Counted from the first letter of the stretch, positions 28,754 to 37,854 are shown. The stretch is 64,000 bases of DNA from CAUYXS01 sp965248495 (GCA_965248495.1 CBDFJL010000003.1:806001-870000), one strand, 5' to 3'. A program made the numbers and translations. The notes: generated by a model from the letters alone, not told the origin.

Positions 28754-29689
28754 ATGGCGACGCCTGTCATCGAGACGGAGGGGCTCACCAAGCGCTTCGG
28801 GACCGTGCAGGCGCTCGCAGGCCTCGATCTGACCGTCGAGCCGGGACAGGTCTTCGGCTTCCTGGGCCCCAATGGCGCCGGCAAAAGCACGACCATCCGG
28901 CTGATGCTCGACTTCATCCGTCCCACCGGCGGCCGCGTCCGCGTGCTGGGCGAAGATGTGCGCCACGCGGGCCTCTCCATCCGCCGCCGGATCGGCTACC
29001 TCTCAGGTGAGCCCGCGCTGTACGAGCACATGAGCGGCGAGGACATGCTCAAGTACGTAGCGCACCTGCGCGCGGGCGCAGTCGACGCGGCATACGTCCG
29101 CGACCTGGCGGCACGCTTTGACGCGGACCTGTCGGTACCGATCCGAACGTTGTCGCGGGGCAACAAGCAGAAGATCGCCATCGTCCACGCCTTCATGCAC
29201 CGGCCGGAGCTGCTGATCCTCGACGAGCCCACGTCAGGGCTCGACCCGCTGATGCAGCAGGAGTTCTACCGGCTCCTGCGCGAGACCACGGAGGAGGGAC
29301 GCACGGTGTTCATGTCGTCCCACATCCTGCCGGAGATCGACCAGGTGGCCGACCGGGTCGGCATCATTCGCGCGGGCGTACTGGTGGCGGTTGAGGACCC
29401 AGGTGCGTTGAAGGGCCGCGCGCTTCGCCAGGTCGAGGTACGGTTCGCGGAGTCGGTCGACCGCGGCGCCGTCGCCCGGGACCTGTCGGCCCACGCGGGT
29501 GTCCGCGACGTGACCTTCGAAGACGGCGTCTTCCGGTGCACCGTCGAGGGGCCCATGGACGCCCTGGTCAAGGCGCTGGCCCACTACACGGTCGAGGACC
29601 TGGTCACCGCGGAGCAGAGCCTGGAGCACGTGTTCCTCGCGTGCTACGAAGGGCGGGAGCCCGGGGCTGAGGCGACCGATGCTCCGTAG
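28754..29689 (+). CDS. ABC transporter ATP-binding protein (CcmA/NatA type)
   Basis: Cytoplasmic ATPase of an ABC-2 exporter, 311 residues. Walker A GPNGAGKST (about residues 39-47), signature RTLSRGNKQKIAIVHA (the usual LSGGQ is LSRGN, as often in NatA-like ATPases), Walker B LLILDEPTSGLDPLM, and the switch His in FMSSHILPEID. A C-terminal domain of about 90 residues resembles the extension of drug/lipid exporters. The ATG at 28754 was chosen because homology begins there. It overlaps the permease gene by 11 bases. Confidence 0.92.
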   Translation: MATPVIETEGLTKRFGTVQALAGLDLTVEPGQVFGFLGPNGAGKSTTIRLMLDFIRPTGGRVRVLGEDVRHAGLSIRRRIGYLSGEPALYEHMSGEDMLKYVAHLRAGAVDAAYVRDLAARFDADLSVPIRTLSRGNKQKIAIVHAFMHRPELLILDEPTSGLDPLMQQEFYRLLRETTEEGRTVFMSSHILPEIDQVADRVGIIRAGVLVAVEDPGALKGRALRQVEVRFAESVDRGAVARDLSAHAGVRDVTFEDGVFRCTVEGPMDALVKALAHYTVEDLVTAEQSLEHVFLACYEGREPGAEATDAP

Positions 29690-30482
29690 CGTGATGCTGA
29701 AGTCGCTGCGCGATCAGCGGCGGTCGCTGGCGTGGTGGGGCGCCGGCATCCTCGCCATGGTGCTGCTGCTCGTCCTGATCTACCCGAGCATCAGAGACGT
29801 GCCCGAGTTCCAAGAACTGGTCGACAGCCTTCCGGAGGCGATGCGCAACCTGTTCATGGGTTCCAGCGTGGTGGACTTCCTCTCCCCCACCGGCTACCTG
29901 AACTCGCGTCTGTTCGCGTTTCTGGCGCCGGCGCTGTTCCTGGTCTACGCCATCGGCCAAGGCACGGGCGGCGTCGCTGGGGAGGAAGAGCGCGGTACGC
30001 TGGAGCTACTCCTATCCTCGCCAATCTCCCGGTGGCGGGTGGCGCTGGAGAAGTTCGGCACGCTGGTGCTGGGAACCCTGGTGCTGACCATCGTTCTCTT
30101 CGTCGGCCTGTGGATTTCGGCGACAGCGATCGACATGGACATCGCAGTGGACAAGCTGGCGCAGGCCTCCGTGAGCCTTGCGCTGCTGGCGGTCGCCTTT
30201 GGAGCGATGGCGCTCGCCATCGGCGCGGTCACCGGCAGGCGGGGCGCCGCCATGGGGGCAACGACCGGCCTGGCGGTAGCGGCCTACCTCATCGACGCGC
30301 TGGCGCCGCTGGCCGGATTCCTCGACACGCTGCGGCCGATCTCGCCCTTCAAGTACTACAGCAGCGCAGTCCCTCTGCTGAACGGACTGGACCCGCTCCA
30401 CGCCGGCGTGCTGCTTGGGATCACGGCAGCGTTCGTCGTGGTAGCGGTCGTGGGGATCGAGCGGCGGGACCTCCGGGTCTAG
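29679..30482 (+). CDS. ABC-2 type transporter permease
   Basis: Membrane partner of the ATPase just upstream, 267 residues. An N-terminal helix (about 19-38) is followed by an extracytoplasmic segment and five further helices. The GEEERGTLELLLSSPISRWR motif near residue 100 is typical of ABC-2 permeases. The substrate is unknown. Overlap with the ATPase gene (11 bp) shows an operon, and the GerW-like gene follows after 26 bp. Confidence 0.9.
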   Translation: MLRSVMLKSLRDQRRSLAWWGAGILAMVLLLVLIYPSIRDVPEFQELVDSLPEAMRNLFMGSSVVDFLSPTGYLNSRLFAFLAPALFLVYAIGQGTGGVAGEEERGTLELLLSSPISRWRVALEKFGTLVLGTLVLTIVLFVGLWISATAIDMDIAVDKLAQASVSLALLAVAFGAMALAIGAVTGRRGAAMGATTGLAVAAYLIDALAPLAGFLDTLRPISPFKYYSSAVPLLNGLDPLHAGVLLGITAAFVVVAVVGIERRDLRV

Positions 30483-30508
30483 CCGCCAGCACACGGGAGG
30501 TGAGCGTC

Positions 30509-30973
30509 ATGCCGAGCGTACGATTCATGAGAAGGTGGCCTAACGGCATCGGCCGCGCCGACGTGCCTGGCCTCCCTGAGCTACCGGGATTCGGGGTCGC
30601 CGCGACCATGCTGGAGCGCATCACGGCCACCGCGCAGGTCGGCCTGGCTTATGGGGACCCGAAGCACGTCGAGGGCCGCACCATCATCCCCATAGGCGCC
30701 ATGGGCTACGGCTTCGGGTTCGGCGGAGGCGGAGGCAGCGCGGAGCGGACCGCGACCAAGCCCGCGGGATCCGGCGGCGGGGGCGGCGGGGGAGGCGGCG
30801 TCACGGTCCGGCCTATTGCCTACCTGGAGGTGACGCCCCAGGGCGTGAAGCTGCGGCCGGTCCTGGACTGGACGCGCATCATCACCGCCGTTATCGCCGT
30901 CGGCGCCGCGTTGCTGGTCCGCCGGGGCCGCGGCCAGCGGTCGGGTCGTCGCCAGCCACCCGCGGCCGGTTAG
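30509..30973 (+). CDS. GerW/YtfJ-family protein (spore-germination-protein-like)
   Basis: Small protein of 154 residues. The core reads TATAQVGLAYGDPKHVEGRT then IIPIGAMGYGFGFGGGGG, a Ser/Gly-rich flexible loop and a final VTVRPIAYLEVTPQGVKL before a C-terminal hydrophobic helix (RIITAVIAVGAALLVRR). This is the YtfJ/GerW pattern. In Bacillus it is a spore-germination factor, but the family is common in non-sporulating Chloroflexota and Actinomycetota, so a sporulation role is not implied. Start ATG behind GGAGG, eight bases away. It follows the ABC-2 exporter genes on the same strand. Confidence 0.82.
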   Translation: MPSVRFMRRWPNGIGRADVPGLPELPGFGVAATMLERITATAQVGLAYGDPKHVEGRTIIPIGAMGYGFGFGGGGGSAERTATKPAGSGGGGGGGGGVTVRPIAYLEVTPQGVKLRPVLDWTRIITAVIAVGAALLVRRGRGQRSGRRQPPAAG

Positions 30974-31550
30974 GCTGAGCAACCGAGGCGTCGCAAGCCG
31001 GGGCGCGTCCGCGCTGGCCTTGAGGAGCTGAGACCTGTCTCGCCCCAAGCGCAAAGTCATGGCGCGGCGACCCATATGACGGATACAGCCATGGACGGCG
31101 AGTGGCGCTCTGCGGAAACGTCATCTTCAACGGCTGGACCCGCCCGTAGGGCCGTCTGGGACCCTGCCGTTTGTCCAGCGGCGCCATAGTTGACTGGCCT
31201 ATGGGTATTCGCGAATGAGCCCAAACGCGCCGGACGCGGGCCAGCGGCGCCGAGCGGCCGCTCGAGCGCAGACGCGCGTTTCCTACTAGCCCTAGTGGCC
31301 GAGCGGCCTGCGGGCGCATTTCCCGCGCGATCCGTCCCGAATGGTGGCATCCGGCGAGACCCGTGGAAACACCGACGATTTCGCGACATTGACACCCCCG
31401 GCACCGGCGGGTAACTTGACCCGAACCTCGCCCGGCCGGGCCGCATGCAGCGCATCGCGGCCTCACCAAACCGGAGGTAACCCCCTAGACGGAATGACAA
31501 CAGACCGGTGGGACTTGTGTCATTCACCAGAGTCCGAAGGGAGCACGAAG
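30974..31550. other. 577-bp intergenic region upstream of the betaine transporter
   Basis: Open frames here have no recognisable protein character and overlap each other on both strands. I see no tRNA-like or riboswitch-like fold that I can defend. The only positional feature is a promoter candidate at 31389-31417, leaving a leader of about 125 nt before proV. Confidence 0.45.
31389..31417 (+). promoter_or_regulatory. Candidate promoter for proVWX
   Basis: TTGACA (31389-31394), a 17-bp spacer, and a weak TAACTT (31412-31417) as -10. The perfect -35 and correct spacing support it; the poor -10 would suit an osmotically induced promoter, but that is inference. Confidence 0.4.
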
Positions 31551-32816
31551 ATGGTTGAAACCCTCAAGCGCGGCGACGTGACGAACAGTGCCGCGACCCG
31601 TGTCAGCGTGCGCGACCTGTGGAAGGTGTTCGGCGACGCGGGGAAGCCTGACGTTGCTGGGCGCTTCTCCGACAAGTCCAAGTCGGAGATCCAAGAAGAA
31701 TTCGGCTCGGTCCTGGCTCTGCGCGACGTGAGTTTCGACGTCGTGGAGGGCGAGACCTTCGTGGTCATGGGCCTCTCGGGCAGCGGCAAGTCGACGCTGG
31801 TCCGGTGCCTCATTCGGCTCATCGAGCCGACGGTCGGCGAGGTCTTGGTGGACGGCGAGGACATCCTCAAGTACAGCGAGAACGAGCTGACGCAGTTCAG
31901 GCGCAAGAAGACCGCCATGGTCTTCCAGCACTTCGGCCTGCTCCCACACCGGACGGTGCTGGAGAACACGGCCTGGGGCCTCGAGGTGCAGGGCGTTCCC
32001 CTGCTCGAGCGGACGGCCCGTGCCCGTGAGGTGATCGAAATGGTCGGCCTCCAGGGCTGGGAGGACTACCGCCCCGGCGCGCTCAGCGGCGGCATGCAGC
32101 AGCGCGTGGGCCTGGCCAGGGCCATGGCCTCGGACCCCGAAATCCTGCTGATGGACGAGCCGTTCAGCGCGCTGGACCCGCTCATCCGGCGGGACATGCA
32201 GAACGAGCTCCTGCGAATCCAAGAGCAGTTGCGCAAGACCATCATCTTCATCACCCACGACCTCCAGGAGGCCATCAAGGTCGGGACGCGGATCGCCATC
32301 ATGCGCGATGGCGCCATCGTCCAGATCGGCACGGCCGAGGAGATCATGTCCAACCCAGCCGACGAGTACGTCGCCGAGTTCACTCGCGACGTACGCCGGG
32401 CCACCGTCATCACCGTGGGCTACCTCATGGAGCGGAGCACCGGCTGCTGCGTTCAGGCCGACGACTCGCCGGAACGGGCCATCGAGGTCATGAATAGCGC
32501 CGGCACGGACGCCGCGTTCGTCGCCAGCCAAGGCGACCGCTACCTTGGCGAGCTCACGCTGGCGGAGGCCGAGGAGGCCAAGCGCCGCAACGACGAGACG
32601 GTCACGACGGCGATCAACCGCCGTTACATGCCCGTGCTGCAGGAGGCGTCCATCGAGGAGGCCCTGTCCAAGGCCTGGGCCCAGGAAGGACGCCTGCCGG
32701 TGGTGGACGACGACGGCAAGCTGGTCGGCCAGATCGAGCGCGAAGCGCTCATTCAGGCGGCGTTCGAGCCCAGCGACCCCGAGATCGCCAGCGACCCCGA
32801 GCCCGCCGGTGTCTAG
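31551..32816 (+). CDS. proV: Glycine betaine/proline ABC transporter ATP-binding protein
   Basis: Cytoplasmic ATPase of an osmoprotectant importer, 421 residues. Walker A GLSGSGKST (about residues 69-77), Q-loop MVFQHFGLLPHRTVLEN, signature LSGGMQQRVGLARA, Walker B ILLMDEPFSALDPLIR, switch FITHDLQEA. About 130 residues after the ATPase form a tandem CBS pair (VQADDSPERAIEVMNSAG and YMPVLQEASIEEALSKAW), the ionic-strength/nucleotide sensor of ProV/OpuAA proteins. Start ATG at 31551 with AAGGGA upstream. First gene of proVWX. Confidence 0.95.
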   Translation: MVETLKRGDVTNSAATRVSVRDLWKVFGDAGKPDVAGRFSDKSKSEIQEEFGSVLALRDVSFDVVEGETFVVMGLSGSGKSTLVRCLIRLIEPTVGEVLVDGEDILKYSENELTQFRRKKTAMVFQHFGLLPHRTVLENTAWGLEVQGVPLLERTARAREVIEMVGLQGWEDYRPGALSGGMQQRVGLARAMASDPEILLMDEPFSALDPLIRRDMQNELLRIQEQLRKTIIFITHDLQEAIKVGTRIAIMRDGAIVQIGTAEEIMSNPADEYVAEFTRDVRRATVITVGYLMERSTGCCVQADDSPERAIEVMNSAGTDAAFVASQGDRYLGELTLAEAEEAKRRNDETVTTAINRRYMPVLQEASIEEALSKAWAQEGRLPVVDDDGKLVGQIEREALIQAAFEPSDPEIASDPEPAGV

Positions 32817-32843
32817 CCCCAGCCTGCTGGGAGGAGGACCACG

Positions 32844-33839
32844 ATGGCAGTGACCACGGCAGCCCGGCCGGAGACGCACGCGCGGCGCAGTCTGAGCAGT
32901 GCCCAGCGCGCGGTGGCTGGTGTCGGTGGCTTCATAGTGACCACGGCCGTCCTCGTCGTCATCTGGGGCTCCGGGATGGAGTTCCCGGTCGACGTTGGCC
33001 GCGACATCGCCACGTGGGTAAACGAACGGATCGACCAGATCACCCTCAATGGCGCGTTCATTTTCGATACCGTCTCTGACATTGTCCTCAAGTTCCTCAT
33101 CCGGCTGGAGGACGCGCTACTGTGGCTGCCATGGCCCAGTGCTATCGCCGGCATCGGGTTTGTGGCTTGGCGGATGGTCGGCTGGCGGGTGGCGGCCTTC
33201 GCGGTCTTTGCCCTTCTGGCGACCGGTGCGGTGGGCCTCTGGCCCAGTGCCATGGAGACGGCGGCGATGATCGTCGTTTCGGTCATCATCTCCATCGCCA
33301 TCGCGATCCCCATCGGCATCCTCGCGGCTCGCAGCGATACCGTCGACTCGTTCACCCGGCCCATCCTTGACGGCATGCAGACCATGCCGCCGTTCGTCTA
33401 CCTGGTTCCCGCGATCATGTTCTTCGGCATCGGCAACGTGCCGGCCATCTTTGCGACCGTCATCTACGCGGTCCCACCGGCGATTCGCCTGACGAACCTT
33501 GGCATTCGGCAGGTGTCGAGCGACGTGGTCGAGGCGGCGCGCTCCTTTGGGACGACGCCGGGCCAGCTCTTGGTCAAGGTGCAGATCCCCATGGCCGTCC
33601 CGACCATCATGGCCGGAATCAACCAAACGACCATGATGGCCCTGGCCATGGTGGTCGTTGCGTCGCTGGTCGGCGCGGGCGGGCTCGGTGAGGACGTCTT
33701 GCGCGCCCTCAGCCGGTTCCAGCCTGGCGAGGCCCTGCTGGCTGGTTCGGCCATCGTCGGCCTGGCCATCATCACCGACCGCCTCACACAGGCCGCGGCC
33801 AGAGGCAGGCAAGAAGCCCTGCACGGCCCCGGCCGCTAA
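32844..33839 (+). CDS. proW: Glycine betaine/proline ABC transporter permease
   Basis: Membrane permease of 331 residues. An N-terminal helix and an amphipathic loop (VGRDIATWVNERIDQIT), typical of ProW/OpuAB, precede the BPD-type core of about five or six helices. The core carries MPPFVYLVPAIMFFGIGNVPA and the EAA-like coupling loop DVVEAARSFGTTPGQLLVKVQIPMA (about residues 230-255), which contacts ProV. GINQTTMMALAMVVVASLVGAGGLG is the family's final signature. Spaced 27 bp behind proV. Confidence 0.95.
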   Translation: MAVTTAARPETHARRSLSSAQRAVAGVGGFIVTTAVLVVIWGSGMEFPVDVGRDIATWVNERIDQITLNGAFIFDTVSDIVLKFLIRLEDALLWLPWPSAIAGIGFVAWRMVGWRVAAFAVFALLATGAVGLWPSAMETAAMIVVSVIISIAIAIPIGILAARSDTVDSFTRPILDGMQTMPPFVYLVPAIMFFGIGNVPAIFATVIYAVPPAIRLTNLGIRQVSSDVVEAARSFGTTPGQLLVKVQIPMAVPTIMAGINQTTMMALAMVVVASLVGAGGLGEDVLRALSRFQPGEALLAGSAIVGLAIITDRLTQAAARGRQEALHGPGR

Positions 33840-33913
33840 CGACCTTTGCAACCAATGACTTGGTATCAGAGCCAGGGGCAGCAAACCCGCACAGTACTGG
33901 GAGGTACGTAGCA

Positions 33914-34975
33914 GTGATAATCACGAAATCGAAGAGAAGCGCCCTGGCCCTGATGGGCCTCACGTTGGTGCTGGCCCTGGTGCTTGCAGCATGTGGTGGC
34001 GAAGACCCGACGCCCACGAGCCCACCGGCGGCGGCCGCGACACCGACGACGGCGCCGCCCCCGGCTGCCGACAAGCCGCTTCTGATCTTTTCCGACCTGA
34101 ACTGGGATAGCGCCCAGACTCAGAACGCCATCGCCCGCCTCATCCTCGAGAAGGGTTACGGCTACGAGACCGAGGCAGTCTTCGGTGGCACCATTCCACT
34201 GATGCAGGCCTTGGTAAACGGCGACACCAACATCTCCATGGAGATCTGGCTCCCGAACCAGCAGGCCGCCTACGACGAGGCCGTCTCCGCCGGGACTATC
34301 ACGTCGATCGGCAACAGCCTGGAAGACAACTGGCAGTCTGCCTTCATCATTCCGCAATACACCGCGGACGCGAACCCTGGCCTCAAGTCGGTGAGCGACC
34401 TGCCGGACTATGTCGACCTCTTCGTCACGCCTGACAGCAAGGGCAAGGCCCGGCTCTTGGGCTGCATCCCTGGCTGGGAGTGCGAGCAGCTGAACGAGAA
34501 GAAGGTCGTCGCATACGGACTCGAAGACAGCGTCGAGGTCGTGAACCCCGGCTCCGGTGAGGCGCTGGGCGCCGAGATCAGGGCGTCCTTCGCGAAGAAC
34601 GAGGATGTCCTCTTCTACTACTGGGGCCCGACCACGCTGTCTTACGACCTCGGTACCAGCTTGGGTGGATATGTCGTCCTCGAGGAGCCGGAATACACCC
34701 TGGAGTGCTTCGAAAGCGACGTCGGGTGCGCCTACCCCACCTCCGAGGTACTGATCGTGATCCGCAGCGAGCTCGAGGCCAGCGCCCCCGACGTGGTCGC
34801 GTTCTTGAAGAACTGGGACTACAACGCGGGGAACCAGCTCGCGGTCGAGGGTTACATCGCCGACTCCGGCGCCGAATACGCCGAAGCCGCCGATTGGTTC
34901 GTCAAGAACACCGAGGAGTGGAAGTCTTGGGTTGCTGCGGGCGTGGCCGACAAGGTCCTCGCCGCAGTCAACTAG
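33914..34975 (+). CDS. proX: Glycine betaine-binding lipoprotein ProX/OpuAC-like
   Basis: Extracytoplasmic substrate-binding protein of the betaine importer, 353 residues. Signal peptide and lipobox LVLAAC (Cys about 27), a Thr/Pro/Ala linker of 30 residues, then the OpuAC fold: LLIFSDLNWDSAQTQNAIA, EAVFGGTIPLMQAL, DTNISMEIWLPNQ, GWECEQLNEKK and DVLFYYWGPTTLSYDL, with aromatic residues for a betaine cation box. The start is a GTG at 33914 behind GGGAGG nine bases upstream. Last gene of the operon, followed by a hairpin terminator. Betaine or DMSP-type solutes are both possible. Confidence 0.93.
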   Translation: MIITKSKRSALALMGLTLVLALVLAACGGEDPTPTSPPAAAATPTTAPPPAADKPLLIFSDLNWDSAQTQNAIARLILEKGYGYETEAVFGGTIPLMQALVNGDTNISMEIWLPNQQAAYDEAVSAGTITSIGNSLEDNWQSAFIIPQYTADANPGLKSVSDLPDYVDLFVTPDSKGKARLLGCIPGWECEQLNEKKVVAYGLEDSVEVVNPGSGEALGAEIRASFAKNEDVLFYYWGPTTLSYDLGTSLGGYVVLEEPEYTLECFESDVGCAYPTSEVLIVIRSELEASAPDVVAFLKNWDYNAGNQLAVEGYIADSGAEYAEAADWFVKNTEEWKSWVAAGVADKVLAAVN

Positions 34976-34999
34976 GCCAGAAAACGCCTTGAGTGAACT

Positions 35000-35029
35000 G
35001 GGGGTGGCCTCCTTCTTGGAGCCACCCCC
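35000..35029 (+). terminator. Terminator after proX
   Basis: Inverted repeat GGGGGTGGC / CCACCCCC with an imperfect inner stem and a TTCT loop, 24 bp after the proX stop. The tail (TTCGCTTG) is only weakly T-rich. Confidence 0.65.
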
Positions 35030-35165
35030 TTCGCTTGCCCCGCCGGTATCGGTGTGCTCAACTGACCCCGCCATGCCCTCGCCTCCGCGCGCTGACAGGC
35101 TTCGCATCGGCATCGGCGCCTTCGGCGAGCCGGTGCGCTGGAACGCCACGGGGCGAGGCTAGGCG

Positions 35166-36074
35166 TTGCGCGTCCTGGTCACCGGCGCCACGGGCCTCGT
35201 CGGCCGTGCGCTCGTCCGCGATCTCCTCGCCCACGCAGACGATGTCGTGGTCGTGTCGCGGGACCCGGCTGGCGCGCGCGCACTGCTGCCCGGCATCGCC
35301 GGGGCTCACGCCTGGTCGCCGCTGGCCGAGCCGCTACCCGTCGAGGCGCTGGACGGTGCCGACGCCGTCGTCCACCTGCTCGGCGAATCGATTGCCGGGC
35401 GCTGGACTGCGGCGAAGAAGCGGGCCATCCGCGAAACACGCGTGGAATCGACCCGCAACGTTGTTGAAGCATTTCGCAGCGTCTCAGCGCGTCCCGCAGT
35501 ACTCGTCAGCGCCAGCGCCATGGGCTACTACGGTAGCCGTGGAGACCAAGAGCTGGATGAGGAGTCAGGCCCAGGAGAGGGGTTCCTCGCCGACGTTGCG
35601 CGGGAGTGGGAGGCCGAGGCGTCGCGGGCGCAAGAGCTCGGCCTGCGCGTGGTGGTGTTGCGGACGGCCAACGTCCTCGCGCCAGACGGCGGCACGCTGA
35701 GTCCATTGCGGCGGCTGTTTCGCCTGGGGCTGGGTGGGCCGATGGGCTCGGGCCGCCAGTGGTTGCCGTGGGTACACGTGGCCGACGAGGTTGGGATCAT
35801 CCGTTTGGCGCTGACGGAGGCGCTGAGCGGGGCCGTCAACGTCGTGGCGCCCGGCATCGTGCGCCAGCGCGACTTTGCCCGCACGCTGGGGCGTGTGCTT
35901 GGCAGGCCGGCGCTGGTACCGGCGCCCGCGTGGGCGTTGCGCCTCGTCCTTGGGGAGCTTGCGGGCGAGTCGCTGTCCAGCCAGCGCATGGCCCCGCAGG
36001 CGGCGCTGGCCGCGGACTACGCGTTCCGCTTTCCCGACCTCGAGCTCGCGCTTAGGGACCTGCTGCGTGGGTAG
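35166..36074 (+). CDS. TIGR01777-family SDR epimerase (YfcH-like)
   Basis: NAD(P)-dependent short-chain dehydrogenase/epimerase homolog, 302 residues, cytosolic. Rossmann motif VLVTGATGLVGRALVRDLL (residues 3-21), VVHLLGESIAGRWTAAKKR, YYGSRGDQELDEES, and EWEAEASRAQELGLRVVVLRTANVL are diagnostic. The C-terminal DUF1731-like part ends in FRFPDLELALRDLL. The reaction is unknown; relatives are implicated in cell division or sugar nucleotide chemistry. It uses a TTG start at 35166. It overlaps the next gene by eight bases. Confidence 0.9.
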   Translation: MRVLVTGATGLVGRALVRDLLAHADDVVVVSRDPAGARALLPGIAGAHAWSPLAEPLPVEALDGADAVVHLLGESIAGRWTAAKKRAIRETRVESTRNVVEAFRSVSARPAVLVSASAMGYYGSRGDQELDEESGPGEGFLADVAREWEAEASRAQELGLRVVVLRTANVLAPDGGTLSPLRRLFRLGLGGPMGSGRQWLPWVHVADEVGIIRLALTEALSGAVNVVAPGIVRQRDFARTLGRVLGRPALVPAPAWALRLVLGELAGESLSSQRMAPQAALAADYAFRFPDLELALRDLLRG

Positions 36075-37053
36075 GGCTGCGCTGGGCCTGCTGCTGCTCG
36101 CGGCGGCGGTGGCTTGCGGTAGGGCGGAGGCGGTGACGCTCGAGGGACTCGCCTCCCCTCGCGGCCTCACGGCGCTGGAGGGCGGTGACCTGCTCATCGC
36201 GGAGGTCGCCGCGGGACGCCTGCTGCGCTGGACCCCGGGCGCGCCGCATCCGTCCGTGGTGGCCGAGGGCCTCCCAACTACGCTCCTGGGCCCGGAGGGC
36301 GCGCCGGCCGGGGTCTCCGCGGCGCTGCGCGTGGGTGAGACCTACTACTACGTCGTCGGCGAGGCTCGCGCCAAAGAGTTTCGCGAGCTCTACCGGCTGG
36401 AGCCGGGCGAACACCCGGTGGGCGTGACGGGACAGGAGATTCTGGGCTTGGACCCCCCCAATCGCCTCACGAACCCGTACGACCTCGCCCAAGCGCCCGC
36501 AGGCGCCTTCTACGCCTCGGATTCGGGCCTGAATGCCGTCCTACGCATCGATTCGGACGGTGGCATCGTGGACTACGCGGCTTTCGCCGCCCGCGAGACG
36601 GGGCTCGCCGAAGGACCGCGGACCATGGACGTGGTGCCCACGGGTCTGACGTTGGGCCCGGACGGTGCGCTGTACGTGGCAAGCCTCACCGGCTTCCCCT
36701 TCCCGACCGACGCCGCGTACGTGTACAGGCTGGCCGACCTCGACGGCGACGGTGACGCCCAGGACGCGGGCGAGACCACGGTCTACGCCACCGGCTTCAC
36801 GGCGGCCACCGACCTGGCGTTCGAGGCCGACGGCTCGCTGCTCGTGACCGAGTTCAGCGTCGACATGGCGCGGCTGGCAGAGGCGGGCTTTGAGCGGGCC
36901 GCGGAGTGGCCGGGGCGTCTGGTCCGCTGGCGGGATGGGGCCATTGAGGTCGTGGCCGAGGGCTTGGTGTCGCCGACGGCGGTGGTGGTCAGCGGCGACC
37001 GCGTTTTCGTCAGCGAGGAGTTCGCCGGCCGCGTGAGCGAGGTCCCGCGCTAG
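36067..37053 (+). CDS. ScyD/ScyE-like beta-propeller lipoprotein
   Basis: Exported protein of 328 residues. The GTG start at 36067 lies within the preceding gene's last codons. A hydrophobic signal ends LLAAAVAC (lipobox-like Cys about 16). The mature part has six-bladed propeller-type repeats: LASPRGLTALEGGDLLIAEV, NPYDLAQAPAGAFYASDSG, VVPTGLTLGPDGALYVASL, TDLAFEADGSLLVTEFS and LVSPTAVVVSGDRVFVSEE. An EF-hand-like DLDGDGDAQDAGE loop is inserted. This matches the ScyD/ScyE or glucose-dehydrogenase-like repeats. The ligand is unknown. It marks the left end of the core genes before the accessory island. Confidence 0.82.
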   Translation: MGRAALGLLLLAAAVACGRAEAVTLEGLASPRGLTALEGGDLLIAEVAAGRLLRWTPGAPHPSVVAEGLPTTLLGPEGAPAGVSAALRVGETYYYVVGEARAKEFRELYRLEPGEHPVGVTGQEILGLDPPNRLTNPYDLAQAPAGAFYASDSGLNAVLRIDSDGGIVDYAAFAARETGLAEGPRTMDVVPTGLTLGPDGALYVASLTGFPFPTDAAYVYRLADLDGDGDAQDAGETTVYATGFTAATDLAFEADGSLLVTEFSVDMARLAEAGFERAAEWPGRLVRWRDGAIEVVAEGLVSPTAVVVSGDRVFVSEEFAGRVSEVPR

Positions 37054-37098
37054 CCGGTTCCGCGGCGCACGTCCGTTCGGCCATCGCCAGCAGCGTGG

Positions 37099-37272
37099 TC
37101 ACGGTACGCCAATTCCGGACGGTGCCGTGAAGACGACGCTGCCGCTTTGGATGTACGTCTCGACGGCCGTGCAGCCGGCCTCTGTGAACACGGTGACCAG
37201 ATCGCGCATGGCCAGCTTGTGCTTGCCGCCGACGTTGATGCCGCGAAGGAGGGCGATGTGGCTCGCGCTCAC
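37099..37272 (-). pseudogene. N-terminal fragment of a DUF1697 gene
   Basis: From a GTG at 37272 the minus strand encodes SASHIALLRGINVGGKHKLA then MRDLVTVFTEAGCTAVETYI, then QSGSVVFTAPSG. That is the unmistakable N-terminus of DUF1697 proteins (usual length about 180 residues). After 57 residues the frame ends, and the DNA beyond belongs to the beta-propeller gene. The missing 3' two thirds make it a truncated gene. It marks a rearrangement junction at the left side of the accessory island. Confidence 0.75.
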
Positions 37273-37410
37273 CGGAGCTCCGCTGTCGCCTGTTTTCTCA
37301 AATTGCGTGCCCGTGGGAAGGCTCGCCGACTTGCTCGGTCTGCGGCAGGCGGTCGAGTCCCCGACCACGGCACCGAGAGGGTTTGGAGTGAAGTTAAAAG
37401 TATAGTGACC

Positions 37411-37439
37411 TTGACATTAAGTACAGGGTGCTTTACAGT
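37411..37439 (+). promoter_or_regulatory. Promoter of the membrane protein/XRE regulator cassette
   Basis: Perfect -35 TTGACA (37411-37416), 17-bp spacer, -10 TACAGT (37434-37439). The spacer holds an imperfect dyad (ATTAAGTAC ... GCTTTACAG), a likely operator for the XRE protein encoded two genes downstream. Spacing to the first ATG is about 30 bp. Confidence 0.7.
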
Positions 37440-37470
37440 TTGGTGTAGCACAGCGCGGGGAATGTGAAGC

Positions 37471-37854
37471 ATGGGTGCGGTGTCCCGACGTCGGTTCGCG
37501 TATTGGATGGGAATCCTGCTGGCGTTTGGGTTCCTGATGGCGACATGGGTAGCGGAAAGGAACCTCGAGCTGTCGTCAGCGGGCAAGTTAGGCATCGCGC
37601 TTGCGCAGGTAGGGCTGTGGGGCCTCATCGTGGACCTACTGGTTCAGATCACCCGAAGCCAGGACGAGATGTCCAAGCGCATACAGTTCGAGGCGCTCGC
37701 ATGGGCGTTCCCGATTTCGGTGTTCGGCATCGTGGCGGCTGGGATCTTGATTAGAGCGTTTGACGTCACGGTATTCGACCCCGGGGACATGGTCGTGGTG
37801 TTAGGCGCTGGGTACGTCATCGGGGTCCTGATCACGACGAAGAGATACTCATGA
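37471..37854 (+). CDS. Small membrane protein of an XRE-regulator cassette
   Basis: 127 residues with four hydrophobic segments (about 13-24, 38-57, 72-90 and 99-118). It has a basic N-terminus (SRRRFAYW) and a short polar loop containing QITRSQDEMSKRIQFEALAW. No named family is recognised. Membrane proteins of this size immediately upstream of a YozG-like XRE regulator are a recurring pair, in which the regulator controls the operon. The gene overlaps the regulator by four bases (ATGA). Confidence 0.75.
   Translation: MGAVSRRRFAYWMGILLAFGFLMATWVAERNLELSSAGKLGIALAQVGLWGLIVDLLVQITRSQDEMSKRIQFEALAWAFPISVFGIVAAGILIRAFDVTVFDPGDMVVVLGAGYVIGVLITTKRYS

Noticed and set aside
30891..31527. Overlapping minus-strand open frames of 156-192 codons upstream of proV
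   Set aside because: Arg/Pro/Ala-rich translations with no motif or good ribosome binding site; typical GC-driven open frames.
33866..35149. 427-codon minus-strand open frame
   Set aside because: Antisense to proX; the translation is unlike any protein and proX is well supported.
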